From NCBI RefSeq assembly GCF_900107195.1, contig NZ_FNPB01000003.1, forward strand, positions 1-64,000: a DNA stretch of 64,000 nt. The letters are read 5' to 3'. Each line of letters begins with the position of its first letter. Position 1 is the stretch's first letter. Under the pieces are notes generated by a model. That model was not told where the DNA came from. It made no database searches and saw nothing but the letters and a program-made list of their open reading frames with translations. This document shows, piece by piece, positions 44,001-52,325 of the stretch. This DNA comes from Halobellus clavatus. Its GTDB lineage: Archaea > Halobacteriota > Halobacteria > Halobacteriales > Haloferacaceae. The position numbers and the translations under genes are program-made.

Positions 44001-45413
44001 TCATTCGTCCGCTCCCGTGGCGGTGTCTTCGCGCGGTGTCCGGTTCGTTCCGATCCGCCTGATGCGTCCGTCGGGCGCGGCGTCGATGCCGAATTTGCGG
44101 GCGTACGCCGCTAGCACCTCGAACTGGATACCGCCCTCCCCGATCCGGTGCTGCTCGCTGAGCGTCGGGAACTCGTGGTCCGTGTGGAGAAGATACGCCG
44201 ACGTGGCGATCGTGTATCGCCGATCGGAGTCGATCGGCTCGCCGGCGACAGTCGCATCGAGCAGTTCGTTCGCGTCGTCGTCCCACTGGATGGTCGCGCC
44301 CGAGACGTGCCCGTGCCACCACCCGGGTTCGCCGAAATCGACGACGGCGGCCGCGGACTCTCTGAAGATCTCCCGTAACTCCGCACCGGTCACTTCGGCG
44401 CGGACCACGTGCTCTTCGAACGGGATCACGCTCACGAGGTCGGCGACGGTCACGGCTCCGGCGAGCGGCGGGCCGTTACGGATCCCGCCGCTGTTCTGGA
44501 GGCCGACGTCCGCGTCCAGCGACCAGCGATAGGCGTCGGCGACGAAGTTCCCGATCCGACACTCGCCGCCGAAGACGGTCTCCTCGCTTCGATCGATCGG
44601 CTCCTCGAGGGTGGTGACCACTTCATCGAGACCCGCGGCGTCGATCCGTCCCTCCAGCGCGTCCACGACGTCCTCGGCGACCGGCGCCTGGGCCGTTTCG
44701 TGTCGTGTGACGTCGATTCCACCGTCGGCATCGCTGCCGATCTCGACCTCGAAGATCACGTGCCCGTTCGCCCCCGGCCGGAGCAGGCGCGCCCCAGCGA
44801 CCCGCTCGTCCCGCTCGGCGTGGACGTGCCCGCCGAGGATCACGTCGACGTCGACGCGGTGGGCGAGTTCGTCGTCGCCCCCGCCGAGGTGGGAGAGCGC
44901 GATCACGTGGTCGACGCCTCGGTCCCGGAGGTCGGCCACGGCGGCTTCGGCGGCGTCGTAGGGGTCGGTGAACACCAACTCTCCCGCCATCGGGTTCAGT
45001 GATGGCGTCGCCGGATCAGTCACGCCGAAGAACCCGAGGCGGACGCCGTCGACCTCCCGGATCGTCGTCGGGGTCACGTGCTCGGCCGCGAAGCGGTCGC
45101 CGTTGGCGTCGACCACGTTCGCCGCCACCCACGTCTGCGGCGCGTCGGCCACGACGCCGCGGGCCGCCGCCGGACCGTAGTCGAAGTCGTGATTGCCGAA
45201 CGTCTCCACGTCGGCGTCGATCGCCCGGAAGAGATCCAGGGCCTGACGGCCGCGTTCGATGAGCGCTAACACCCCGGGCGAGGTGTTGTCGCCGCTACCG
45301 CAGACCACGGCGTCCGCGCCGGATCGCGAGCGGATCGCGCCCGCGAGCCGGCCCACACGGACGGGATCGTCGTAGACGTTCTCGATGTCGGAGTAGTGGA
45401 GGAGACGCGGCAT
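44001..45413 (-). CDS. 5'-nucleotidase/metallophosphatase (UshA-like)
   Basis: The 470-residue protein has a calcineurin-like N-terminal domain: HYSDIENVYDDP, GSGDNTSPGVLALIERG, GNHDFDYGP, LSHLGGGDDELAHRVD and GGHVHAE, with metal ligands in order. The C-terminal substrate domain follows (LQNSGGIRNGPPLAGAVTVA, IPFEEHVVRAEVTGAEL). It lacks a signal peptide, so it probably acts inside the cell on nucleoside phosphates. I chose MPRLLHYSDI at 45413; 80 upstream codons are basic shadow sequence. Confidence 0.9.
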   Translation of the reverse strand: MPRLLHYSDIENVYDDPVRVGRLAGAIRSRSGADAVVCGSGDNTSPGVLALIERGRQALDLFRAIDADVETFGNHDFDYGPAAARGVVADAPQTWVAANVVDANGDRFAAEHVTPTTIREVDGVRLGFFGVTDPATPSLNPMAGELVFTDPYDAAEAAVADLRDRGVDHVIALSHLGGGDDELAHRVDVDVILGGHVHAERDERVAGARLLRPGANGHVIFEVEIGSDADGGIDVTRHETAQAPVAEDVVDALEGRIDAAGLDEVVTTLEEPIDRSEETVFGGECRIGNFVADAYRWSLDADVGLQNSGGIRNGPPLAGAVTVADLVSVIPFEEHVVRAEVTGAELREIFRESAAAVVDFGEPGWWHGHVSGATIQWDDDANELLDATVAGEPIDSDRRYTIATSAYLLHTDHEFPTLSEQHRIGEGGIQFEVLAAYARKFGIDAAPDGRIRRIGTNRTPREDTATGADE

Positions 45414-45483
45414 CGACGCTGTGTGATCGGGCGACAGAAAAGAACTCGTCGGTGTGGGTCGACGACGGGCGACCCCGGTCGGC

Positions 45484-45690
45484 TTACTCGCCGTCGCGGA
45501 GTTGGAACGCGACCGTGACTTCCGCCTGGTACTCTCGGTCCTCGACGGAGGCGATCTCGACCCCGAGTTCGTCCACTTCGATCCAGTGGACGTTGTCGAG
45601 CGTCTCGTTCGCTCGGTCGATCGCGTCGTCGACTGCTTCGTCGAAGCTCTCACCGCTCCGTCCGATTAGTGTTACTTTCTTGAAGACCAT
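45484..45690 (-). CDS. Dodecin (flavin-binding)
   Basis: The 68-residue protein starts [20 protein letters not shown] and has [18 protein letters not shown] and [16 protein letters not shown], closely like Halobacterium dodecin, which forms a flavin-storing dodecamer. The Trp in HWIEVD stacks on flavin in that family. An ATG six bases upstream (MAMVFKK) is an alternative; a TTATTTT box at about 45716-45722 on the minus strand suits either. Confidence 0.95.
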   Translation of the reverse strand: MVFKKVTLIGRSGESFDEAVDDAIDRANETLDNVHWIEVDELGVEIASVEDREYQAEVTVAFQLRDGE

Positions 45691-45757
45691 CGCCATACTG
45701 GGGTACAGCACGGACCAAAATAAGTCCCGGGGGCCGTCTCGGCGGGGCCGCCCCGAC

Positions 45758-46429
45758 CTACAACCGCGCGTCTCCGTCCCGGCCGTCGGCGAGGCGGTCG
45801 CTGAGCGCGTCCACCACCTCTGAGAGTTGCTCGCTCCCGTAGACCGCGACGAGGATCGCGCCGACGGTGTCGAAGACGAGATCCAGCATCGAATCCTCCA
45901 GTCCGTACTGCGTGAGGACGCCCTTCGTCCCCGTCATCGAGGCGGCGAGGCCGATGCCGAACTCGATGACCTCCCAGAGGACGCCGAACGCGACGACGAA
46001 GAGCAGGATGAAGACGAACTGGAACCGTGCCGGGAACGAGACGTGTTCGGAGTGGAGGTCGACCGCACGCGTCGTCGCGTAGCCGACGCCGGCCACGAGG
46101 CTCGCCGACAGCGCGTGCGTCAGATGATCCCACCACCAGATGTCGACGTAGGGCTTGCCGACGCCGGGGATGGTGATCGTCCCGAGTGCGTGGAGGAAGA
46201 CGGCCGCCGAGATCCACAGGGCCAACCCGGCGTCGATCGGGATCCCGAGGTCGCGTTCGAGGACGCCCGGCAGGAACGTCACGAGCAGTCCGACGAGCGC
46301 GTTGATCGCGACCCCGGCGTTGCGAGCGACGAGGCCGCCGACGAAGGCGAGGAGCAAGAAGAGTTGCATCCCGCGGGCGGCCTGCCGCTGTCGTCGCTCG
46401 GAGATGTGCAGCACGTCGCGGATCCTCAT
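45758..46429 (-). CDS. Integral membrane protein, YjdF/DUF2238-like
   Basis: The 223-residue protein has about six helices. The pattern [20 protein letters not shown] (central Asp and His), [17 protein letters not shown] and the end [17 protein letters not shown] matches the DUF2238/YjdF type in my judgement. The function is unknown. It overlaps the upstream membrane gene by 4 bp and forms a two-gene operon with it. Confidence 0.75.
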   Translation of the reverse strand: MRIRDVLHISERRQRQAARGMQLFLLLAFVGGLVARNAGVAINALVGLLVTFLPGVLERDLGIPIDAGLALWISAAVFLHALGTITIPGVGKPYVDIWWWDHLTHALSASLVAGVGYATTRAVDLHSEHVSFPARFQFVFILLFVVAFGVLWEVIEFGIGLAASMTGTKGVLTQYGLEDSMLDLVFDTVGAILVAVYGSEQLSEVVDALSDRLADGRDGDARL

Positions 46430-47091
46430 CGGCGAGGTACCTCCTCATCGGGCCGTTCACCCGGCGTGGCCTCCGGAATCCGACGGACCAGGCGCGCGTG
46501 TCGCCGGAAGTAGTACTCGAAGAGGACGCCGGCGGCGACGCCAGCCAGTGTCGCGGCGACGAAGTCCCACATCAGCGCCTCCTCGATCACCGCCTCGGCC
46601 CGGCCGTCGTAGAGGAACCGCGTGCCGATGAGGACGTCCGAGAGCCACCGCACGACGGCCCAGATGCCCGCCGCGGCCATCGTCGTCACGACGACGAACA
46701 CCACCGCGAAGCGGTGATTCATCTTCACGCGCGTGAACACGTCCAGCTCGACCGCGATCAACAGCGCCACCGCAGCGACGGCGACGTACGTGGTGAGTCG
46801 CCCCGAGAACGTCATCCCGCCGATCGACTCGCCCGCGACGAGCGCCCGCGAGACGATCGGGAGGGCGGCGAGCAGCACCACCTCCCAGGGGAGCATCGCC
46901 GTCACCTGGCGCTTTGCGACCGGCGGGACGAGAGTCACGACGAACACGCCGACGGTGAATCCCGCCCATTCGAGTTCACCGGCGAGGAACTGCCCGACTG
47001 CGGCGACAGCGAGAAAGACTGCGATCGCCCCGGCGAGCGCGGCGTTGATCCGCCGGCTCTCGACGACGCTCGACAGCCCCGAGTTCGACAT
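46426..47091 (-). CDS. Integral membrane protein, unknown function
   Basis: The 221-residue protein has about six helices; it begins MSNSGLSSVVESRRINAALA. Motifs such as LPWEVVLLAALPIVSRAL and EEALMWDFVAATLAGVAAGVLFEYYF recall its downstream neighbour (WEV, a final WDFxAxxxGxxxG helix), so the two may be divergent paralogues or two subunits. Promoter-like TTTTGTACC about 24 nt upstream. No named family. Confidence 0.7.
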   Translation of the reverse strand: MSNSGLSSVVESRRINAALAGAIAVFLAVAAVGQFLAGELEWAGFTVGVFVVTLVPPVAKRQVTAMLPWEVVLLAALPIVSRALVAGESIGGMTFSGRLTTYVAVAAVALLIAVELDVFTRVKMNHRFAVVFVVVTTMAAAGIWAVVRWLSDVLIGTRFLYDGRAEAVIEEALMWDFVAATLAGVAAGVLFEYYFRRHARLVRRIPEATPGERPDEEVPRR

Positions 47092-47217
47092 AGACGTGTT
47101 AGGTACCTACCGGTACAAAACGGTTCGTAGACGACGACCGCGAGCGCAGAATGGCCGCATAGCTGTCGGGGTCCATCGAGAGCGGATCCGAATCGCCAGC
47201 GACCGCGACCCCGGGAG

Positions 47218-47559
47218 TCAGGCGGCGTCGGGGAGGTGGACGTCGTAGTCGCCGTCGTCGGCGACGCCAATCACGGCCCATTCGTAGCCCGGATCGACGC
47301 TGGCGAGTCGATTCTGTACGGCCCCTGTCTCGGACGCCGGTGCGACGAAGCAGCGGAATCGATAGTCGTTCGACGGTTCGCCGCCGTCCGCGAGGAGTCG
47401 GCGGCCGTTGAGGTCATCGCCGTCCGAAAGCGCCGTGACGCGAACCGTGCGCCACTTCCGCTCGGCGACGAACTCCGGTCCGTCGCCCGAAACACTGTAG
47501 CCCAGCCGACTGAAGATCGCCCGGGCGTCTTCTGCGGGAGGCATGCTGACAGGGGGCAT
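47218..47559 (-). CDS. Haloarchaeal hypothetical protein, 113 aa
   Basis: The protein begins MPPVSMPPAEDARAIFSRLG and is a compact alpha/beta domain (FVAERKWRTVRVTALSDGDD, YRFRCFVAPASETGAVQNRL, YEWAVIGVADDGDYDVHLPD). No family is assigned. The first ATG (47559) is preferred because a minus-strand TATA TTTATG at about 47586-47591 lies about 27 nt upstream. Confidence 0.7.
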   Translation of the reverse strand: MPPVSMPPAEDARAIFSRLGYSVSGDGPEFVAERKWRTVRVTALSDGDDLNGRRLLADGGEPSNDYRFRCFVAPASETGAVQNRLASVDPGYEWAVIGVADDGDYDVHLPDAA

Positions 47560-47637
47560 GTATCTGGACGTACGGCAGCCGACCGCATAAATCTTGTTAC
47601 GGTATCACATACGTGAGAATCGGCCGGGGACAGCCGC

Positions 47638-47889
47638 TCACTCGTGCGCTGCGTCCCACTCCTCGGGCTTTCGGACGTTGCCACAGGCGTTGCACTCGAT
47701 CCGACCCATCGTGTCCATCGCGTTGTCCGTGGACTCGCAGTTCCCGCACACGTACCCCCAGCGCTCCTCGCCGTCCGCCGTCGTGTATGCGACGAAGAAC
47801 GGCCCCTTCATCCCTCGTTCGCCGTTGTGCCGGTCGACGTGGACGGTCCCGGCCTCGGGCGTGGTGAGCGGATCGAGTTCGACAGCCAT
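47638..47889 (-). CDS. Zinc-ribbon protein (DUF5816-like)
   Basis: The 83-residue protein contains a C-terminal zinc ribbon: VCGNCESTDNAMDTMGRIEC then ACGNVRKPEEWDAAHE, with two CxxC knuckles (GYVCGNC and ECNAC). The N-terminal part, FFVAYTTADGEERWGYVCGN, forms a small beta domain. I recall such haloarchaeal proteins as DUF5816; function is unknown. Confidence 0.8.
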   Translation of the reverse strand: MAVELDPLTTPEAGTVHVDRHNGERGMKGPFFVAYTTADGEERWGYVCGNCESTDNAMDTMGRIECNACGNVRKPEEWDAAHE

Positions 47890-47956
47890 ACCCGATACTT
47901 ACGAGTGTGCCAGTATAGTCCTCACGTTCGGGTCGCCGGCTGCGCGGGAGAATGCG

Positions 47957-48322
47957 TCAGGTACGGAAGGATTCGCCACACCCACACTCGCTCACGACGT
48001 TCGGGTTCTCGACGTGGAACCCCGCGCCCTGGAGGCCTCCTTCGTAGCGCAGCGTCGACCCGCCAACGTAGTTCTGGCTCGCTGGATCGACGAATACGCG
48101 AAGCCCGTGCTGTTCGACGATCGCGTCGTCGCTCTCGGGTTCGGTGTCGAACCGCATCCCGTAGGAGAGCCCCGCACAGCCGCCCTGTTGGACGAACAGT
48201 CGGAGTCCAGCAACGTCAGTATCGAGTCCCTCGGACTCGATGAGATCGAGGGCTTCCGCGGCGGCCTCCCGGGTGACGGTCACCGCGGTACCGGCGTCAC
48301 TTTCGGCCGATTCAGTGCTCAT
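47957..48322 (-). CDS. Iron-sulfur cluster assembly protein (IscA/ErpA type)
   Basis: The 121-residue protein carries the A-type scaffold cysteines: Cys49 in QQGGCAGLSYG, Cys113 and Cys115 in ECGCGESF. A-type proteins deliver Fe-S clusters to target enzymes. The length and spacing are typical of HesB/IscA proteins. It starts MSTESAESDAGTAVTVTREA and faces the Usp gene promoter on its right. Confidence 0.94.
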   Translation of the reverse strand: MSTESAESDAGTAVTVTREAAAEALDLIESEGLDTDVAGLRLFVQQGGCAGLSYGMRFDTEPESDDAIVEQHGLRVFVDPASQNYVGGSTLRYEGGLQGAGFHVENPNVVSECGCGESFRT

Positions 48323-48416
48323 ACAACCGGTTACAACACCGACGATGTTAATGCTAACGCTGTCGGCCGATGCGAAACCACAACTGGTTACATCTCACGC
48401 GCGATCCCCGACACGA

Positions 48417-48425
48417 CATATATCA
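48417..48425 (+). promoter_or_regulatory. TATA box of Usp gene
   Basis: CATATATCA lies 24-32 nt before the ATG at 48449, indicating a leaderless transcript. Confidence 0.65.
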
Positions 48426-48448
48426 TTCTCCTCCGCGAACGGTCCGGT

Positions 48449-48874
48449 ATGTACGAGATGATCCTCGTTCCAACCGACGGAAGCGATCAGGCGGCCGCCG
48501 CACTCGACCACGCCGTCGAACTTGCCCGGACCGCTGATGCGACGGTACATCTGTTGTACGTCGCCGACACCAACCGCGATAGTGTCACCACTCTCGGCGG
48601 TCAGGTCGTCGACGCGCTGGAGGCGGAAGGCGAGCAGATCCTCGAAACGGCGACCGATCGGGTCGGCGGCGTCAGGATCGTCGACAGCGTCGAGACGGGC
48701 GACCCCGTGGAGACGATCCTCGACTACGCCGACAGCGTCGACGCCGACGTCGTCGTGATGGGAACCCACGGCCGTCGCGGCCTGGATCGGTATCTCCTCG
48801 GAAGCACGACCGAACGCGTCGTCCGACACTCACAGAGACCCGTCTTGACGATCAGTGGGGCCGAGTCCGACTGA
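48449..48874 (+). CDS. Universal stress protein (UspA-like, ATP-binding type)
   Basis: The 141-residue protein has a complete nucleotide site: ILVPTDGSDQAAAALDHAV at the start, ADVVVMGTHGRRGLDRYLLG (GxHGR-RxxxxGS pattern) and STTERVVRHSQRPVLTI at the end. It should bind ATP, in contrast to the Usp at 43.5 kb. The start is set by the TATA box; the frame further upstream crosses other genes. Confidence 0.92.
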   Translation: MYEMILVPTDGSDQAAAALDHAVELARTADATVHLLYVADTNRDSVTTLGGQVVDALEAEGEQILETATDRVGGVRIVDSVETGDPVETILDYADSVDADVVVMGTHGRRGLDRYLLGSTTERVVRHSQRPVLTISGAESD

Positions 48875-48892
48875 GGGCGCTCACTCGTCCGC

Positions 48893-49726
48893 TCACTCGT
48901 CCGATCGATCGTCCGCCCATCCCCCGGTTTCCGCTGGGTCCAACGAGTGGGCCGTTCGGTCGCCGCCCGGCGGGCCGTTGTCGATCGGTCTGACGCCGGT
49001 CCCGACGACGACGCCCGGCAGATCGCTCTCCCCGGCGACGCGGACGTTCGTGAACCCCGCGGACCGGAGTGCTGCGGTGAGGCCCTCCGTCGAGGTGAGT
49101 TCGAGCGGCCGTTGCTCGCTCGTCACCACCGAGTCGCCGTCGCGCCGATCCGTGACGCGGTAGTCGATGCTGACGACGTCGTCGCTCCCGATGTCGACGG
49201 CGCGTTCGAGCCGGTATCTCGACCCGCGGTAGGTCTCTACCTCCGGATCGAACACCGCCTCGGGATCGGTGGGGGCGGCGAGGATCACGATCCCACCGGG
49301 CCTGAGCGCGACGTAGGCTCCGCCACAGACGTCGAAGGCCGAGTGCCGGGCCACTGCGGGTTCGAGGACGCAGACCGCGTCGAACGCGCTGTGGACCGGT
49401 GGCGCGACCGGCCGACCGCAGACGACTGACTCCCCACGGGCGGCCGGAAACCGGAGGTGGGCCCGTCGATCGTCGGCCCCGACGACTTCGTAGTGCGTCC
49501 CGAGTGGCGCCAAGAGCGCGCCGAGGCCACAGCCGAGTTCGAGGACGCGGTCGACGCCGGTCGGAACGCGACGCCGGACGAGCTGTGACCGACGCTCGCC
49601 CCAGTCCTCGGGGACGGTCCGGGCGTGCACAGGGGCCAGCGTCGTGTCCATCGAGTGCGCCGCCGCCGGGTCGGCCAGCACGGCCCGGCACGCGTCGGCG
49701 AACGTCAGCGGGCGGCGGCCGGGCAT
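48893..49726 (-). CDS. Class-I SAM-dependent methyltransferase
   Basis: The 277-residue protein has motif I RVLELGCGLGALLAPLG (about residue 60-76) and motif II VVGADDRRAHLRF, and a later VALRPGGIVILAAPTDPE. It belongs to the broad methyltransferase fold; the substrate is unknown. It lies 2 bp after hisD on the same strand, so is probably co-transcribed. The tail is acidic and unstructured. Confidence 0.82.
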   Translation of the reverse strand: MPGRRPLTFADACRAVLADPAAAHSMDTTLAPVHARTVPEDWGERRSQLVRRRVPTGVDRVLELGCGLGALLAPLGTHYEVVGADDRRAHLRFPAARGESVVCGRPVAPPVHSAFDAVCVLEPAVARHSAFDVCGGAYVALRPGGIVILAAPTDPEAVFDPEVETYRGSRYRLERAVDIGSDDVVSIDYRVTDRRDGDSVVTSEQRPLELTSTEGLTAALRSAGFTNVRVAGESDLPGVVVGTGVRPIDNGPPGGDRTAHSLDPAETGGWADDRSDE

Positions 49727-49728
49727 CG

Positions 49729-51048
49729 CTACTCCGAACCGGTGTCGAACCGCGCACGGACGCTCTCGGCGTGGGCTTCGAGCCCCTCGGCCTCCGCGAG
49801 CGTGGTGATCGTCTCCGAGAGGGACTCGAGCCCCGACCGATCGAGTCGCTGTACCGTCGTCGAGCGGAGGAACGTGTCCACGGAGAGTCCGCCCTCGCGC
49901 TTCGCGCCCCCCGACGTGGGGAGCACGTGGTTCGTCCCCGAGGCATAATCGCCCGCCGCGACCGGGGTCGACGGGCCGAGGAAGACGCTCCCGGCGTTCG
50001 TGATCCGATCGAGCAATGCCTCGTCGTCCTCGGCCTGGATCGAGAGGTGCTCTGCGGCGTACTCCTCGGCGAACAGCACCGCCTCGGACATCGACCGCGC
50101 GTGGAGGACACCGGAGGCGTCGTTCGCCAGTGCCTCGCGGATCACGTCGGCCCGCTCGCGGTCCTCGATCCGTGCACTCACCTCACTGACGATGTCCGTG
50201 GCGACCGACTCGCTATCGGTCACGGCGACCACCGAGGCAGCGGGGTCGTGTTCGGCCTGCGCGAGGAGGTCGGCGGCGACGAGGCCGGGATCGGCGGTCT
50301 CGTCCGCCAGCACCAAGATCTCCGACGGCCCCGCGAGGAAGTCGATATCGACGTCGCCGCGGACGGTGGCCTTGGCCGCAGTCACCCACTTGTTGCCCGG
50401 GCCGACGATCTTCTGGACCGACGTGACGCTCTCGGTCCCATACGCGAGCGCGCTGATCGCCTGCGCTCCGCCGACGCTGTAGATCCGGTCCGCGCCGGCG
50501 ACGTCTGCGGCCGCGAGCGTCACCGGGTTCAGTTCCTCGGCCGGTGGCGTCGCGAGCGCCACGTGGTCGACGCCCGCGACCGTCGCGGGCACGACGCCCA
50601 TAATCACACTGGAGGGGTACGCAGCGGTGCCGCCGGGCGCGTAGACGCCGACGCGCTCGAGGGGTCGGAACCGCCGGCCGAGTTCCCTGACGCCCGCCTC
50701 GGATCCCTTCGCGTCCCCCTCGGCGCCGAACGACGCCCGCCAGTCTTCGGGCATCTGCCGCTCGTGGAACTCCCTGACGTTGGCTGCGGCGGTCTCGATC
50801 GCCTCTCGGACGTCGTCGTCGATCTCGTCGTATGCCCGCTCGGCCGCGTCAGTCACGTCGAGATTCCCGACCTCGACGTCGTCGAACTCTCTGCAGAACT
50901 CGCGGACGGCGACGTCTCCCTCGGTCCGGACGCGCTCGACAATCTCCTCGACGTCGCTTCGGACCTCCGTCACTCCCGCGTCGCGCTCAAAAATTGCCGC
51001 GCGCTCGTCGGGGGAGAGCTCGGAGATGGCCCGAACTTCCAGATCCAT
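49729..51048 (-). CDS. hisD: Histidinol dehydrogenase
   Basis: HisD oxidises histidinol to histidine with NAD+ and zinc in the last two steps of histidine synthesis. The 439-residue protein has VYAPGGTAAYPSSVIMGVVP, IYSVGGAQAISALAYGT, GPGNKWVTAAK, AGPSEILVLAD and AEHDPAASVVA in the family order; conserved Gln, Glu, His and Asp zinc ligands are present. Start MDLEVRAISELSPDERAAIF is standard. No other his gene is in the window. Confidence 0.96.
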   Translation of the reverse strand: MDLEVRAISELSPDERAAIFERDAGVTEVRSDVEEIVERVRTEGDVAVREFCREFDDVEVGNLDVTDAAERAYDEIDDDVREAIETAAANVREFHERQMPEDWRASFGAEGDAKGSEAGVRELGRRFRPLERVGVYAPGGTAAYPSSVIMGVVPATVAGVDHVALATPPAEELNPVTLAAADVAGADRIYSVGGAQAISALAYGTESVTSVQKIVGPGNKWVTAAKATVRGDVDIDFLAGPSEILVLADETADPGLVAADLLAQAEHDPAASVVAVTDSESVATDIVSEVSARIEDRERADVIREALANDASGVLHARSMSEAVLFAEEYAAEHLSIQAEDDEALLDRITNAGSVFLGPSTPVAAGDYASGTNHVLPTSGGAKREGGLSVDTFLRSTTVQRLDRSGLESLSETITTLAEAEGLEAHAESVRARFDTGSE

Positions 51049-51146
51049 ACGGCTCGATTCGACGCGGGTGGGTAAGGACGTTCCGGAACGACAGGTCTCG
51101 CGTTCGGCGCGAAAGCCGCCGGTCGGGTGACCCGCGGCCGGTCGCG

Positions 51147-51683
51147 TTACGCGACCTGTCGCTCGTCGCTGAACGTCACGGTCTGGTCGGCCGTCTCCAC
51201 GGTCGTCTGGACGGTGATCCAGCCGTCGTCGTTCTGGATCTTCAGCGCTTCCGAGAACGATAGTTCGACCTGCCGCGTCGTCGTGTACGACTCGCCGGCC
51301 CCAAGCGTCCCGACGGACTCGTTCCCCTGCCAGACGACGTCGCCGTCGGTCCCCTGGCCGGCGAAGATCCGCGTGTAGACGGTGACGTCTTCGGCTGTCG
51401 TGTCCTGCTGGTTCCGTAGCGTCGAGGTGACGTCCCGGCAGGTCTGCCCGCAGTTCTCGATGTTCTCGATCGCGAAGCCGAACGGCGGCCGCGGCGTCGC
51501 CGTTGCCGTCGTTCCGTTCCCGTCAGTGGCCGTCTCGGTCGACGGTGTCGCCGTGGCCGTCTGCGTCGGGAAGGGCTCCGCGCTCGCCCCGTCTCCACCC
51601 GGCAGTAGGTCTCCGCCGACGACGGCGACGCCGCCGCCGATTGCCACGAGTAGCGCGATGACGATGATGAATTTTCCTTCCAT
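51147..51683 (-). CDS. Secreted or membrane-anchored protein, FxLYD-like
   Basis: The 178-residue protein has a single N-terminal helix (MEGKFIIVIALLVAIGGGVAV), a Thr/Ala-rich low-complexity spacer, and a beta domain of about 95 residues (FGFAIENIENCGQTCRDVTS, VTVYTRIFAGQGTDGDVVWQ, SFSEALKIQNDDGWITV) with a possible disulfide between the two Cys in NCGQTC. The domain resembles FxLYD/CARDB-like extracellular modules in pattern only. The function is unknown. Start at 51683 chosen because the TM segment begins there. Confidence 0.75.
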   Translation of the reverse strand: MEGKFIIVIALLVAIGGGVAVVGGDLLPGGDGASAEPFPTQTATATPSTETATDGNGTTATATPRPPFGFAIENIENCGQTCRDVTSTLRNQQDTTAEDVTVYTRIFAGQGTDGDVVWQGNESVGTLGAGESYTTTRQVELSFSEALKIQNDDGWITVQTTVETADQTVTFSDERQVA

Positions 51684-51782
51684 AGTGTTCGGGTGAGTGC
51701 CCGCCCCGGGGTCCCCGCGGACCGGCATTCCGCTGTGAGGCCAGGGCGGAACCGCTGTGTTTCGGTCTCGTGCCTCGTTCAA

Positions 51783-51805
51783 ATAGTGGTACCGGTCCGC
51801 ACTAT
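51783..51805. repeat. Short inverted repeat between two secreted-protein genes
   Basis: ATAGTG (51783-51788) and CACTAT (51800-51805) flank an 11-bp spacer that contains ACCGGT. It abuts the stop of the upstream gene; it may be a terminator or operator, or chance. Confidence 0.4.
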
Positions 51806-52134
51806 CACGAGGCCGACGTGGCGGTCGAGGTACCAACGTCCTCGTCGCCTGCGTCGTCGTTACCGGCCGCGTCGCTTACGCTCGGTCCGAGGCTATCCAG
51901 CGTGCCGTCGACGAACTGCTGGACCAGCCCGTGGATGTCGGAGACGAAGTCCGGAACCGGACCGGGGAGATCGTCCGGCGGCCCAGCCGTTCCGGCGTCC
52001 TCGGCCGCTCCGGGGTCCGCCTGAGCGGCCGTCCCGCTATCTGCCGCGCCTGTGCTACCGGGTACCGCGGCCGCAGCGCCAGTCGCAACGACGAGCGCTG
52101 CGAGTGCGGCGGCAAGTAGTGTGGTTCGGTTCAT
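51805..52134 (-). CDS. Small secreted protein with signal peptide
   Basis: The 109-residue protein has a Sec-type signal peptide MNRTTLLAAALAALVVATGA with cleavage after an AxA site (about residue 23). The mature part is acidic and low complexity (Gly, Ala, Asp, Ser), around a conserved-looking helix VPDFVSDIHGLVQQFVDGTL. No family is recognised. The two secreted-protein genes here are on the same strand. Confidence 0.7.
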   Translation of the reverse strand: MNRTTLLAAALAALVVATGAAAAVPGSTGAADSGTAAQADPGAAEDAGTAGPPDDLPGPVPDFVSDIHGLVQQFVDGTLDSLGPSVSDAAGNDDAGDEDVGTSTATSAS

Positions 52135-52325
52135 TGCTCTGCACTCGGATTGGGGCGGTGGAGCCCCCTAAACGGGCGACTTCCTGAACCGGGCTTGTCC
52201 CGGTTTTTCGCCCGAGTTAGCGACGTTTTATCCGGATTATCCGCCGATACGACCCATTCGGGCCGAACGAGCGCATCGCTCCTCCGGGGACGCCGACCAC
52301 ATTCCGGCGCGCGGGCCGCGACCGA

